Assembly: GCF_018130215.1 (NCBI RefSeq)
Contig: NZ_JAFCKQ010000026.1
Coordinates: 40,008 to 104,007 of the forward strand
Direction of reading: 5' to 3'
Length of the DNA: 64,000 nucleotides
From: Bradyrhizobium jicamae
GTDB taxonomy: Bacteria > Pseudomonadota > Alphaproteobacteria > Rhizobiales > Xanthobacteraceae
The position numbers were made by a program, and so were the translations under genes. The notes beneath the pieces are model-generated. The model was not told the DNA's origin. It did no database searches and saw nothing but the letters and a program-made list of their open reading frames with translations. Positions within the stretch are counted from its first letter, which is position 1. Each line of letters begins with the position of its first letter. Positions 9,308 through 18,197 of the stretch are shown piece by piece.

Positions 9308-9630
9308 ACTTTTGAACGGCTAGTCGCTTCTATGCGTTGACAACTTGCCGAACCGCACCTTCTTCGCTTTGTTTGCCAAGGATAGAGGTGCTTTCGCGCT
9401 CGAATTGCAATTCGCATAGTTGCATGACGAACTACCGTCGCAACCAGAACATCGATGGTGCAGCGAGCTGTCCGGCTCTGCGCTTTGAACCTCCAGCCGA
9501 CGGGCACCCATTCCCTAGCAAATGCGCCGCTCTTGCGATGTGCGCGCTACACAGCTGTCAACGGCAAACCGGTTGACTGGGATTTTGCAACTCGACGTGA
9601 CATCAGCAGGCCAGCCAGTCGACCTGAACT
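9308..9630. other. Decayed sequence upstream of the C39-like pseudogene
   Basis: This stretch contains overlapping short frames in all three plus frames. A frame ending LQLDVTSAGQPVDLN just before 9630 could join the pseudogene after a one-base frameshift near 9627-9631. The expected catalytic Cys motif of a C39/papain protein is not recognisable here. Confidence 0.35.
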
Positions 9631-9990
9631 GTACCGGCCGCTGTGCTGGACGATCCGGTCGGCATGCAGATCGACGACGGCAAGCTGATTGCCTACAATG
9701 CTGGAGGACACTCCGTAATCATCGTCGGTTGCAACCACGCTGCAGATCAATTTCTCTACATCGATCCTTGAGGTGGCGGCTCGCATATCGAGTATAAGGG
9801 AGGCATTGCCGCCAACCGAATCCCCGGTGAGTGTGTGCACCTTGAATTATTCGATGTCATGAATGACCCCGCTCGACGTGTAACAAATACTGATATTTCA
9901 CCTAACCTGATCCGCGGCTCATCCCTGACGGAATTTACTTTCAACCTGGCGCACAATAATTTTCTCGAGGTGGTATCAGCTCGGCTCTGA
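9631..9990 (+). pseudogene. C39/papain-like cysteine protease fragment with in-frame stop
   Basis: One frame reads VLDDPVGMQIDDGK, then AGGHSVIIVGCN, then FLYIDP, stop, GGGSHIEYKGGIAANRI. It continues uninterrupted to a TGA at 9988-9990. GHSVIIVG with a following YIDP.GGG.I.Y segment is characteristic of the C-terminal half of C39-like/papain-like cysteine proteases, with the catalytic His in GGHSV. The TGA at 9769-9771 sits where an aromatic such as TGG (Trp) would be expected, so a single base change explains it. The 5' part is missing or frameshifted. Confidence 0.6.
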
Positions 9991-10147
9991 CCCTCGCCAC
10001 AACATCGATGTCGACCTTTCGCGGCGCCTGCACAACACTTCTCGCTTGCAGCTTCGAGCAGACCAGCACTCGGATGCGCACTGCGAGCATTCGTTTCCAT
10101 CAACTGGGTCTCAGCCAACCAGTGCAGTCCGTCCTTTGTGCTCGCTG

Positions 10148-10405
10148 TTAAGAGCGTCGGGTTTTCTTCTTGAGCTTTTTTTTTGGAGTCCTCTTGCCAG
10201 CTCCTCCGCGCTTGGATTTCGGCTTTGCCGGGGACGCCTGTAAAGACGGGATCCCCGCCCGGAGGAAAGCGAAGTCGGCCTCAATCTGATTGGTTAGACT
10301 TTGCAGTCCAAACAGAAGATTGAACATAACGGGATCTGCATCCGCGGAGACGTGCTTTTCTGCCTCCTTAAAATTCTCTCGCGCAATGACATAACCGGCC
10401 TTCAT
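10148..10405 (-). CDS. Small protein with highly basic C-terminal tail
   Basis: This 85-aa protein belongs to no family I recognise. The start at 10405 is supported by GGGAGG spaced 6 bp upstream; a longer frame to 10588 lacks such a site. The N-terminal 60 residues look helical (KAGYVIARENFKEAEKH, FGLQSLTNQIEADFAFLRAG). The last 20 or so are Lys/Arg-rich (KPKSKRGGAGKRTPKKK), suggesting nucleic-acid or membrane binding. It is convergent with the pseudogene to its left and isolated from other genes. Confidence 0.6.
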   Translation of the reverse strand: MKAGYVIARENFKEAEKHVSADADPVMFNLLFGLQSLTNQIEADFAFLRAGIPSLQASPAKPKSKRGGAGKRTPKKKLKKKTRRS

Positions 10406-11064
10406 GATATCCTCCCTGTAAGAAAAAACCTGCGCCAACGCGCGGTTGTGGAAAAAATTCGCCCTTCCAATGGATAAGGATCCGAAAGAACTAGACTGCA
10501 ACGAGACGCCAAGGCCGGCTGAACCCTCGGTTCGATGAAGGTGCATCGCCCGTGATAGCCCGATTACGGTACGCCGGAGCCTGCCCATGACAAGTTCTTT
10601 TATTCAATCCCAGGGTGTCAAATCCTATCCTCAGATCGCACTTGTTTGTAAGTCTGGGTCCGCCCCTGTGTGTCGGAGTACGAAAACACGAGCGACGTTC
10701 TGGGTTTCTGCCAAACGGTCGAGGGCGTTTGGCAGGCCATCGAGCCCGCCCTGCCCGATTGGATCAAGTGACGAACGCTAGTCTTCCGCAGACCTCATGA
10801 AACCAGCCGCGACGGTTATATGATACCTTCCAGACCTATTCTGCTCCCGCTATTGCTGATTGCTCTTGGGAGGCGGTCGATTTCGCCTCTGGATCTGAGA
10901 CGCACATTCAAGCGAGCGATTGGCGACGGGAGCATTTCAATGCCCCGATGGGATTGATCCCCAAAGGATCCGTCGTCGGGAAGTGATACTGCCGTTGAAG
11001 TTGCCGATTCAGGGCAATACCATCGGCGCATACCGGCCGTCTTCCACACCTCCTGAATGATTCG
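10406..11064. other. 659-bp region with a short coding remnant
   Basis: At about 10676-10771 one plus frame reads EYENTSDVLGFCQTVEGVWQ and ends AIEPALPDWIK-stop. It looks like a real protein C-terminus but has no upstream body. The remainder, up to the methyltransferase start at 11065, has no supported feature. Confidence 0.35.
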
Positions 11065-12522
11065 ATGGCAATGGCGAACGCCTACGATCACGTACGATAT
11101 CCGAGCCTGGTACAGGAAGGGTTGCATCCTGCAGCAATCAGCGTTTTCGCATGCCTTCACGACTTACCATTCGTGCCTGCATCGGACTGCCGCGTTCTCG
11201 AGATCGGTTGTGGCGAGGGCGCCAATCTAATGAGCATTGCGGCGACGTCTCCCCGATCGAAATTGGTCGGGTTTGACTTGGCCGAGACGGCGATTGCAAA
11301 TGGCCGAGCAAGGGCGGCCGCGGCCAAGCTGGCAAATGTCGAGTTCTCCGTCATGGACATCTTGAAGGCGCCGGATTCGCTTGGCGAATTCGATTATATC
11401 ATAGCGCACGGCGTCTATGCCTGGGTACCCGCCCCGGTGCGCGAGGCTTTGATGCGCTTGATTGGCCGGGCGCTTTCTCGGCAGGGTCTCGCGTTAATCA
11501 GCTATAATGCCATGCCCGGCTGCCGCGTTCGTCAGATCGTGCGTGATATCCTGTTGGACTGTCTGGCCGGAACTGTCGAGATCAAATCCAGACTCGCGGC
11601 CGCAAGGGAGTGGTTGGAATTCCTTGCAGCAAATTGGTCGGCGTCCGATCCGCTGCAACACGCAATGCGTGAGGAAGCGAATTATCTGCTGTTGCGTCCG
11701 CCCGAAGTCCTGTTTCATGACGAGATGGGCGACACTTACGAACCACAGTTCGTTTCCGACGTTGCCGCTCACGCCAAACGTTATGGACTGCAATATATTT
11801 GCGACGCTCAACCGGCCCGAGGCTGCGAAGCCCTTATTCCAAGTGCAGAGAGGCAGGTCTTGCGAGAGCGCACGGGCGAGGATTGGGTGCAATTCGAACA
11901 ACAATACGACTACGCCACCTTGTTGCCTTATCGAGAAACACTATTGTGCAAAGACAGCGGAATCATTGACCGCACTATGGCCTGGACGCGCGTACGAAGG
12001 TTGCACGCGCACGGTGAATTTATTCCGGTCGATGAAGCGGAATCGGGAAAGTTCGAATTCCGTACCCGGGGAGACGGTCGTGCGTCCACTTCAGAAGCAA
12101 GCATTGCAACGCTGCTCGGTCACATTGGAGCGGCCAAACCGCAGTCGATTCCTCTAGCAAACGAGATCGATGGCCGAAAGCTTGCAGAAACCGTGCTGCG
12201 GATGTTTAGGACCGGCGCCCTTTCGCTGCAGTCCGAGCCGTTTCAGTTTACCCTGACACCGAGCGAGTACCCCATGGCCAGCGCCCTTGCAAGAATTCAG
12301 GCTGCGCGGGGCGAGACGGCCATTACCACTCTGCGGCACACGACCGTGAATATCTCAGATACGACGACCCGCCATTTCGTCACGCTTCTCGACGGGACGC
12401 GCACTCGTAACGATCTCGCTTTGGAGATGATGAGATTTACGGCTCTCCCGGAGACAACGATCGTGGGAAAATTGAAAGATAACTTGAATAGTCTGGCGCA
12501 GATGGCGCTGCTAGCAGCATGA
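11065..12522 (+). CDS. Class I SAM methyltransferase with methyltransferase regulatory domain (copy 1)
   Basis: This 485-aa protein has a class I Rossmann methyltransferase domain at about residues 40-190. Motif I is VLEIGCGEGANL, motif II region LVGFDLAE, then VEFSVMDI and FDYIIAHGVYAWV. A 'methyltransferase regulatory domain' follows (PF10119-type; HDEMGDTYEPQFVSDVAAHA at about 225), with a helical C-terminus (HFVTLLDGTRTRNDLALEM). Such proteins are known as predicted protein or small-molecule methyltransferases; substrates are unknown. The next gene is a close paralogue (same domain order and length), so the pair arose by tandem duplication. They converge on the 3' end of the T6SS left operon. 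The start could also be ATG at 11071. Confidence 0.85.
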   Translation: MAMANAYDHVRYPSLVQEGLHPAAISVFACLHDLPFVPASDCRVLEIGCGEGANLMSIAATSPRSKLVGFDLAETAIANGRARAAAAKLANVEFSVMDILKAPDSLGEFDYIIAHGVYAWVPAPVREALMRLIGRALSRQGLALISYNAMPGCRVRQIVRDILLDCLAGTVEIKSRLAAAREWLEFLAANWSASDPLQHAMREEANYLLLRPPEVLFHDEMGDTYEPQFVSDVAAHAKRYGLQYICDAQPARGCEALIPSAERQVLRERTGEDWVQFEQQYDYATLLPYRETLLCKDSGIIDRTMAWTRVRRLHAHGEFIPVDEAESGKFEFRTRGDGRASTSEASIATLLGHIGAAKPQSIPLANEIDGRKLAETVLRMFRTGALSLQSEPFQFTLTPSEYPMASALARIQAARGETAITTLRHTTVNISDTTTRHFVTLLDGTRTRNDLALEMMRFTALPETTIVGKLKDNLNSLAQMALLAA

Positions 12523-12593
12523 TGAGGGCTGTCGCAATTCGGCTGGCATAGAACCCAACACAGTGGCACGCGCTTTGACGGACGCTTTTCGTG

Positions 12594-14063
12594 ATGGTCG
12601 ATTCCTACGAACAGGTTCCCTATCCAGGCACTCATCAGTCGACTTCACACCCGGCCCGTATGAGCGCATTGGCGTGTCTATACGGCCGCCGTTTCCCTTC
12701 TGTCTCGCGGTGTCGTGTGCTGGAATTGGGTTGTGGCGACGGTACGAATTTGTTGAGCATGGCCGCGACGGCCCCGAATTCGCAATTAGTTGGTATTGAT
12801 CTCGCCGAAGGCGCCATCGCAGAGGGACGCGCCACCGCGATCGCTGCGGGGCTGACCAATGTTGAATTTATGGTCATGGACATCAAGGCGGTTCCGCCGT
12901 CTCTTGGCGAGTTCGACTATATCGTTGCTCACGGAGTTTACGCTTGGGTCGCACCGACGGTACGCGAAGCGCTTATGGGTTTGATTGGCCGCGCGCTGAC
13001 CCCCGATGGGCTGGCGTTCGTCAGCTACAATACAATGCCAGCATGTCGTGTGCGGCAAATCGTCCGAGACATTTTGCAGGATCATATCAGGACAGCGGCC
13101 AATCCGGCCGATATGGTCACTGCCGCCGAAGAATGCCTGAAATTCTACACGGGTGTATGGTCGGAATTTAGTCCGTTGCCAAATGCGCTGCGAGACCACG
13201 TGCTTCAAACGCTGCAACGTCCGCCCGAAGTGATATTCCACGACGAGATGGCTGAATTCTTCGAACCGCAGTTCGTCTCCGATGTCGCGGCCCACGCTGC
13301 AGTGCATGGTTTGCAATACCTTTGTGACACCAACCCTTCGTTAAACCATGAGGCGTTTTTTCCGAGCTCGAATCAAAAGAGCCTGCGAGAACGGGCGAAG
13401 GGTGATTGGATTCGCTACGAACAATTGCATGACTATGTAAGCTTGGTCCAATTTCGCCGAACCATCCTGTGTCGCAGCGAAGGGAACATTGATCGCCGCG
13501 CCGATTGGACCCGCCTGCGGCAGTTGCACGCTCAAGGATTGTTTGATCGCGCGGAAGCTGAAGAATCCGACTCCCGAGCGTTCGTCTTTCGCACCCGACA
13601 ATCACAGGGTGGCGGTGGACAGCTATCTACGAACGACCCAAAGCTTGCGGCCCTGATCGCTTGCATCAGCGAGCATCATCCAGGTTCACTGCCGCTCGCC
13701 GACGCGAGTACCGGCCCGGAGGTTGGCGAAGCCATTCTGCGCCTATTTCTCGCTGATATGTTGTCGCTACAAACCGAGCCGTTGCCGTTCGCGCGGAGGA
13801 TAAGCGAGCGTCCGCTGGCAAGCGGACTTGCTCGCGCCCAAGCTTCGCGTGGCCATAAGAGGCTCTCCTCGTTGCATCATTCGGCAGTGGAAATCGATGA
13901 TCCCGAAAGCCGTCACTTCATCACACTGCTTGACGGCACGCGCAGCCGCCAAGACCTTGCGACCGAAATGGCGCAACATACCGGCATCCCCATCGCCACT
14001 GTCTCGGCGCGGCTGGACGACAGTTTAGCCGGGCTTGCCCGAGCGGCGTTGTTAGCAAGCTAA
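12594..14063 (+). CDS. Class I SAM methyltransferase with methyltransferase regulatory domain (copy 2)
   Basis: This 489-aa protein is a tandem paralogue of the gene at 11065. Motif I is VLELGCGDGTNLL and the acidic motif II is LVGIDLAEGAI, followed by FDYIVAHGVYAWV. The regulatory-domain signature reads HDEMAEFFEPQFVSDVAAHA, and the C-terminus HFITLLDGTRSRQDLATEM. A GTG lies one codon upstream at 12591; I prefer the ATG at 12594. It is separated from copy 1 by about 70 bp and probably co-transcribed. It ends 41 bp before the convergent 95-codon gene of the tssH operon. Both catalytic cores look intact, so the pair may have divergent substrates rather than one being degenerate. Confidence 0.85.
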   Translation: MVDSYEQVPYPGTHQSTSHPARMSALACLYGRRFPSVSRCRVLELGCGDGTNLLSMAATAPNSQLVGIDLAEGAIAEGRATAIAAGLTNVEFMVMDIKAVPPSLGEFDYIVAHGVYAWVAPTVREALMGLIGRALTPDGLAFVSYNTMPACRVRQIVRDILQDHIRTAANPADMVTAAEECLKFYTGVWSEFSPLPNALRDHVLQTLQRPPEVIFHDEMAEFFEPQFVSDVAAHAAVHGLQYLCDTNPSLNHEAFFPSSNQKSLRERAKGDWIRYEQLHDYVSLVQFRRTILCRSEGNIDRRADWTRLRQLHAQGLFDRAEAEESDSRAFVFRTRQSQGGGGQLSTNDPKLAALIACISEHHPGSLPLADASTGPEVGEAILRLFLADMLSLQTEPLPFARRISERPLASGLARAQASRGHKRLSSLHHSAVEIDDPESRHFITLLDGTRSRQDLATEMAQHTGIPIATVSARLDDSLAGLARAALLAS

Positions 14064-14104
14064 CGATCACGCCCGCCGTTTACTGACTTGCCGGGGAGAC
14101 CACT

Positions 14105-14392
14105 TTAATCCTCCCCTTCGTCATAGCGCCAAAGATCGCCCCATTCTTTTTTCCATATGTTGTCGCCGTCGATCACCACGATCGCAATCTTCTTGCTGTT
14201 GGCTAGCTCGATCGCGCCACTCACAGCATCGCGGATCGGCATTTCTTCACTCGTCAGGTCTGCCGGCAACGTGGGCGACGCGGTCTTGGGGCAATGAATA
14301 ATACCGACCTGACCGTCACTCTTCTGAACCAGCGTGAGATTAATGGCATCCGGCTGGAGTTCGTCAACCTGCTCGAAGCGGTTTCTAACCAT
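14105..14392 (-). CDS. Small hypothetical protein at the end of the T6SS left operon
   Basis: This 95-aa soluble acidic protein has no family I recognise. The start at 14392 (MVRNRFEQVDELQ) follows GGAGG by 4 bp; a longer frame starting at 14422 would overlap tssH. The sequence has alternating beta strands (INLTLVQK, VGIIHCP, KIAIVVIDGDNIW) and ends in an acidic tail (YDEGED). It begins 20 bp after tssH, so it is the last gene of the tssA-tssH unit. Possible roles are a T6SS accessory or immunity-like protein, by position only. Confidence 0.6.
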   Translation of the reverse strand: MVRNRFEQVDELQPDAINLTLVQKSDGQVGIIHCPKTASPTLPADLTSEEMPIRDAVSGAIELANSKKIAIVVIDGDNIWKKEWGDLWRYDEGED

Positions 14393-14412
14393 TGATCCTC
14401 CGTGCGCACAAG

Positions 14413-17136
14413 TTACGCCCATTCATAAGCGAAATCGCCATTTGCTATTGTCATCTTGGCTTCCTTCAACGCTTCCTTGGCAACCGACCGTTTGAGGAAT
14501 TCACGCGAAAGTGCCGGCAACAACGTATTGGTGATTATATTGTCGATCATGCGCCCGCCAGAATCCGGGTCGTTGCACATCGACACGATGTGATCGACAA
14601 CTGATTGATCGTAGACAAGGGCGGCATCGTGATTTTCGCGGATGCGCTGACCTATGCGGTCGAGCTGCAGGCGAACGATGCCTTCCAACATCTTGTTGGA
14701 TAGCGGATAATAGGGAATGGAGACGATGCGCCCGAGCAGGGCCGCGGGGAACACTTTCAACAGTTCGGGCCGCAGCACCTGCGCCAACGCCTCGGAATCT
14801 GTGCGATATTTCGGATCGGCAGAAAGTCCCATGATGAGGTTGGTGCCGACGTTGGTGGTGAGGATGATCAACGTGTTCTTGAAATCGATCCGGCGACCGT
14901 TGCCATCGTCCATGAAGCCCTTGTCAAAGACCTGAAAAAAGATTTCGTGGACATCGGGGTGAGCCTTCTCGACCTCGTCGAGCAGAATAACGCTGTAAGG
15001 CTTTCTCCGCACGGCTTCGGTGAGCCGACCGCCTTCGCCGTAGCCCACGTAACCAGGCGGTGCCCCTTTGAGAGAAGACACCGTGTGCGCCTCCTGGAAT
15101 TCCGACATGTTGATGACGATCATGTTCTGCTCGCCACCATAGAGCGCCTCAGCGAGGGCAAGCGCCGTCTCGGTCTTGCCGACGCCCGAGGGCCCGCATA
15201 GCATGAAAACGCCGATCGGTTTGTTGGGATTGTCAAGCTTGGCACGGCTGGTTTCAATGCGTTTGGCGATCATGGACAGACCGTGCGATTGACCCACGAC
15301 GCGCCGGTTTAGAATTTCCGGCAGGCGCAGCACGTTCTCAATCTCGTCTTTGACCATTCGACCGACTGGAATGCCGGTCCAATCGGAAACCACCGAGGCG
15401 ACCACCTGTTCATCCACATGCGCGTAGATCATCCGCTTTTCGGGATCCCGGGTCTCGAGCGCTTCGAACTTCTGGCGGAGCTGCTTGCGCGTCTCCTCCT
15501 TGTCCATGCTATCCGCGGGCGGCGGTCGTTCGGTCGAAGGCAAGTTGGCATTCGGTCGGGCACCGGCCGGCGCCGTGTCCTTGTCGTCAACGACTTCCGA
15601 AGGACTGAGAATCTGTCGAAGCGTTCGAATCTCGGTCACAAGCCCCTGTTCGATCGCCCATTCGGCGTCAAGGCTCGCCAGTTTTTCCTTCAATGCCGCG
15701 ATTTCCGCGTCAATCGCTGCAATCGGACCGTGGTCCTCGGCCCCAACGTCACTATCGCGCACGAGCGCCGCCTTCTCCGTTTCGCGAGCGGCAATCGCGG
15801 CCGTCGTGTCTTCTATCATGGCTGGTACGGCACTCTGGCTGATGGCGACCCGTGCCGACGCGGTATCGAGCAGCGTCACGGCCTTGTCCGGCAACTGGCG
15901 TGCCGGGATATAGCGATGCGAGAGGTTGACGGCGGCCACGATGGCAGCATCGGAGATCCGCACCCGGTGGTGTTTCTCCATCGGACCAAGAATTCCGCGC
16001 AGCATGTCGCAGCACGTTGCAACGTCGGGCTCGCCGACCTGAATCGGTTGAAAGCGTCGCGTCAGCGCCGGGTCCTTTTCGATATATTGGCGATATTCGG
16101 ACCAAGTCGTTGCCGCGATGGTGCGCAGCGTGCCACGGGCCAAGGCGGGTTTGAGCAGATTGGCTGCATCGCCGGTGCCGGCCGAACCGCCGGCACCAAT
16201 CAACGTATGCGCTTCGTCGATAAACAGAATGATTGGAGTCGGCGACTGCTGCACTTCGTCAATCACTGAACGCAGCCGCTGCTCGAATTCACCTTTCATT
16301 GACGCGCCCGCCTGCATCAAGCCAACGTCGAGAACGCAAAGACGCACGCCGCGCAGCGGAGGCGGAACGTCGTTCGCCGCAATACGTTGCGCAAATCCCT
16401 CCACAACCGCGGTTTTGCCGACCCCAGCCTCGCCCGTGAGAATTGGATTGTTTTGTCGTCGACGCATCAACACATCAATGACCTGCCGGATCTCATCGTC
16501 GCGGCCTAGAATCGGATCCATGTCGCCCGATTTGGCCTTGGCCGTAAGATCTTGAGAAAAACGATCGAGCGCGGTCGTGCCCTTTGGTGAGGAGCCCGCT
16601 TGCGCGCCTGGCGTGCCCGCAGCAACCAATCCCGAGCCGTCCATCGGACGCAGGTTCTCTTCCTCTGACCTCAGCCATATTTTGCGGTACTCATTGCTGA
16701 GGAGATCGACTGAGACTTTGGCAAATTCGGGCGACACATTGGTTAGGGCGCGCGCAAGCTCGCGTGATTGCAGTGCGGCGACCAGCATGTGGCCGGTACG
16801 GATCTGGGTCTCGCCAAAAAACAAGGTCGCGTAATGCCAGCCCCGGTCAAGCAATTCCATGATCGTGTTAGAGACCGCCGGCATTTCGGTCTCATTCTTG
16901 CGAAATCCGCTCACGATGGTGGTGATATCGGTCGCCAATTTGCCGCGATCGAGCTTGAAGTGGTCAGCCGTCAACGCAAGGTCACTGCGCTCGTTCTGCA
17001 GGATGTGGCCAAGCCAGTGGGCGAGCTCGACATTGCGGTTGCCTGCTCCTTTGGCTTGACGTAGCGCCTTGAAGAATCCTTCGTAGCCGATCCGATTGAG
17101 TTTGCCTGCGACTGCCTCAAGGCTGATATCCGCCAT
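14413..17136 (-). CDS. tssH: T6SS disassembly ATPase TssH (ClpV)
   Basis: This is an AAA+ Clp/Hsp100 protein of 907 aa that disassembles contracted TssB-TssC sheaths in the cytoplasm. The N-domain spans about 1-160. The first AAA+ domain has Walker A GEAGVGKT near residue 238 and Walker B LFIDEAHTL. A ClpB-like middle coiled coil follows (EIAALKEKLASLDAEWAIEQ). The second AAA+ domain has Walker A GPSGVGKTE and Walker B ILLDEVEKAH. Length fits the family. The ATG at 17136 is chosen over an in-frame GTG at 17145; it overlaps the 3' end of tssG by 20 bp, indicating translational coupling. It is the penultimate gene of the left operon. Confidence 0.97.
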   Translation of the reverse strand: MADISLEAVAGKLNRIGYEGFFKALRQAKGAGNRNVELAHWLGHILQNERSDLALTADHFKLDRGKLATDITTIVSGFRKNETEMPAVSNTIMELLDRGWHYATLFFGETQIRTGHMLVAALQSRELARALTNVSPEFAKVSVDLLSNEYRKIWLRSEEENLRPMDGSGLVAAGTPGAQAGSSPKGTTALDRFSQDLTAKAKSGDMDPILGRDDEIRQVIDVLMRRRQNNPILTGEAGVGKTAVVEGFAQRIAANDVPPPLRGVRLCVLDVGLMQAGASMKGEFEQRLRSVIDEVQQSPTPIILFIDEAHTLIGAGGSAGTGDAANLLKPALARGTLRTIAATTWSEYRQYIEKDPALTRRFQPIQVGEPDVATCCDMLRGILGPMEKHHRVRISDAAIVAAVNLSHRYIPARQLPDKAVTLLDTASARVAISQSAVPAMIEDTTAAIAARETEKAALVRDSDVGAEDHGPIAAIDAEIAALKEKLASLDAEWAIEQGLVTEIRTLRQILSPSEVVDDKDTAPAGARPNANLPSTERPPPADSMDKEETRKQLRQKFEALETRDPEKRMIYAHVDEQVVASVVSDWTGIPVGRMVKDEIENVLRLPEILNRRVVGQSHGLSMIAKRIETSRAKLDNPNKPIGVFMLCGPSGVGKTETALALAEALYGGEQNMIVINMSEFQEAHTVSSLKGAPPGYVGYGEGGRLTEAVRRKPYSVILLDEVEKAHPDVHEIFFQVFDKGFMDDGNGRRIDFKNTLIILTTNVGTNLIMGLSADPKYRTDSEALAQVLRPELLKVFPAALLGRIVSIPYYPLSNKMLEGIVRLQLDRIGQRIRENHDAALVYDQSVVDHIVSMCNDPDSGGRMIDNIITNTLLPALSREFLKRSVAKEALKEAKMTIANGDFAYEWA

Positions 17137-18178
17137 TGCTCCCACCTTTCTTGCGCATTGCCGTTGCCTGGTGTTTGCGCTTGGACCTCATCCGCTCGGC
17201 GGGATTAAACCGCCCATCGCGCCGGTAGGCTTGCTTGGATGTCCAATTGGGCGCCATCCAGGTCGTCCAACCGAGTTGCCCGAATTCACCGATTCGGATC
17301 GGCTCGGCGGAGCCCGACGGGATCGCGAGTTCTACATCCCAATCCAATTGCTCTCCGTTGTAGAAGAATACGAGATCGTTCAACGGCTCGCACAAGTCTC
17401 CAGTCGGTAGGAACCGCATATACTGCGCAAGGTCCCTCGTGAAGATCCGCACTCTGATTTTGTCCTGCACACTGAATACGGTGCGGCCTAGCAAAGTCTC
17501 TTCGCCGAGCCTGTTGTAGCCCCTACCTAAAGTAGTCAATTCGGACGCTTCTATCACCAGTCGGCTTCCCACGAATTCCTCGACTTCCGCTCTTACATTG
17601 AAGAGACCACAAATTGCGCTTGCAAGCCGCGACGCGCATTTGGCTTGCGTACCGATCAGGCCAGCAAATCCCAGTTTTGCAGCGTCCGGCACACTATCAA
17701 GACCTTGATAGGGCTTGGAGCCGACCCCAATCACGGAGCCAATGTAGGCAAGAAAGCGGTCAGCCTTTGGACGATCATGCTGCACGATCGGACGAGAATC
17801 GGCCCAGGCACGGAAGAAAAGCTGGATGAACCGATGATTGAAGATATCCAGAAAGCGGGGAAAAGAATCATCTTGAGCCCGCACGTAGTGGTAGGCCTCC
17901 TCGGTGGTCGCGAGCGGAAGCGCCCCCTGTGGTCCGAGCAACCCGAGATATTTGACGAACACCTTGAGTGGCTTCGCATCATCCAGCACCACGCGGGCGA
18001 GGTTCGAGGCGGGGAAGTCCATGAAAGGTTCCTGCCCGAGTTGGACGAATTCTTCGCGACGCGCCGCACTCTCGCCGATGCGTGGGCGATGCTCGTAGGT
18101 GCGCTCAAGATGCCGCAGGACAGTGAAATAATCGAAGCGCCACGGCTCGGCTTCGAGATTGCGCACGAACTCTACCAT
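17117..18178 (-). CDS. tssG: T6SS baseplate subunit TssG
   Basis: This is a 353-aa baseplate wedge protein (ImpH/VasB, DUF1305) that works with TssF, TssE and TssK under the sheath. The family hallmark near the N-terminus is visible (EAEPWRFDYFTVLRHLER, then RPRIGESA), along with the later FPASNLARV and LGLLGPQGALP, which is highly conserved in TssG. The C-terminal region ends in a polar basic tail (RSKRKHQATAMRKKGGS). It starts 19 bp after tssF. The family usually has a few more N-terminal residues, so an upstream alternative start overlapping tssF is possible. Confidence 0.96.
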   Translation of the reverse strand: MVEFVRNLEAEPWRFDYFTVLRHLERTYEHRPRIGESAARREEFVQLGQEPFMDFPASNLARVVLDDAKPLKVFVKYLGLLGPQGALPLATTEEAYHYVRAQDDSFPRFLDIFNHRFIQLFFRAWADSRPIVQHDRPKADRFLAYIGSVIGVGSKPYQGLDSVPDAAKLGFAGLIGTQAKCASRLASAICGLFNVRAEVEEFVGSRLVIEASELTTLGRGYNRLGEETLLGRTVFSVQDKIRVRIFTRDLAQYMRFLPTGDLCEPLNDLVFFYNGEQLDWDVELAIPSGSAEPIRIGEFGQLGWTTWMAPNWTSKQAYRRDGRFNPAERMRSKRKHQATAMRKKGGSNGGYQP

Positions 18179-18197
18179 CGCAACCTCTCGCCGATCA

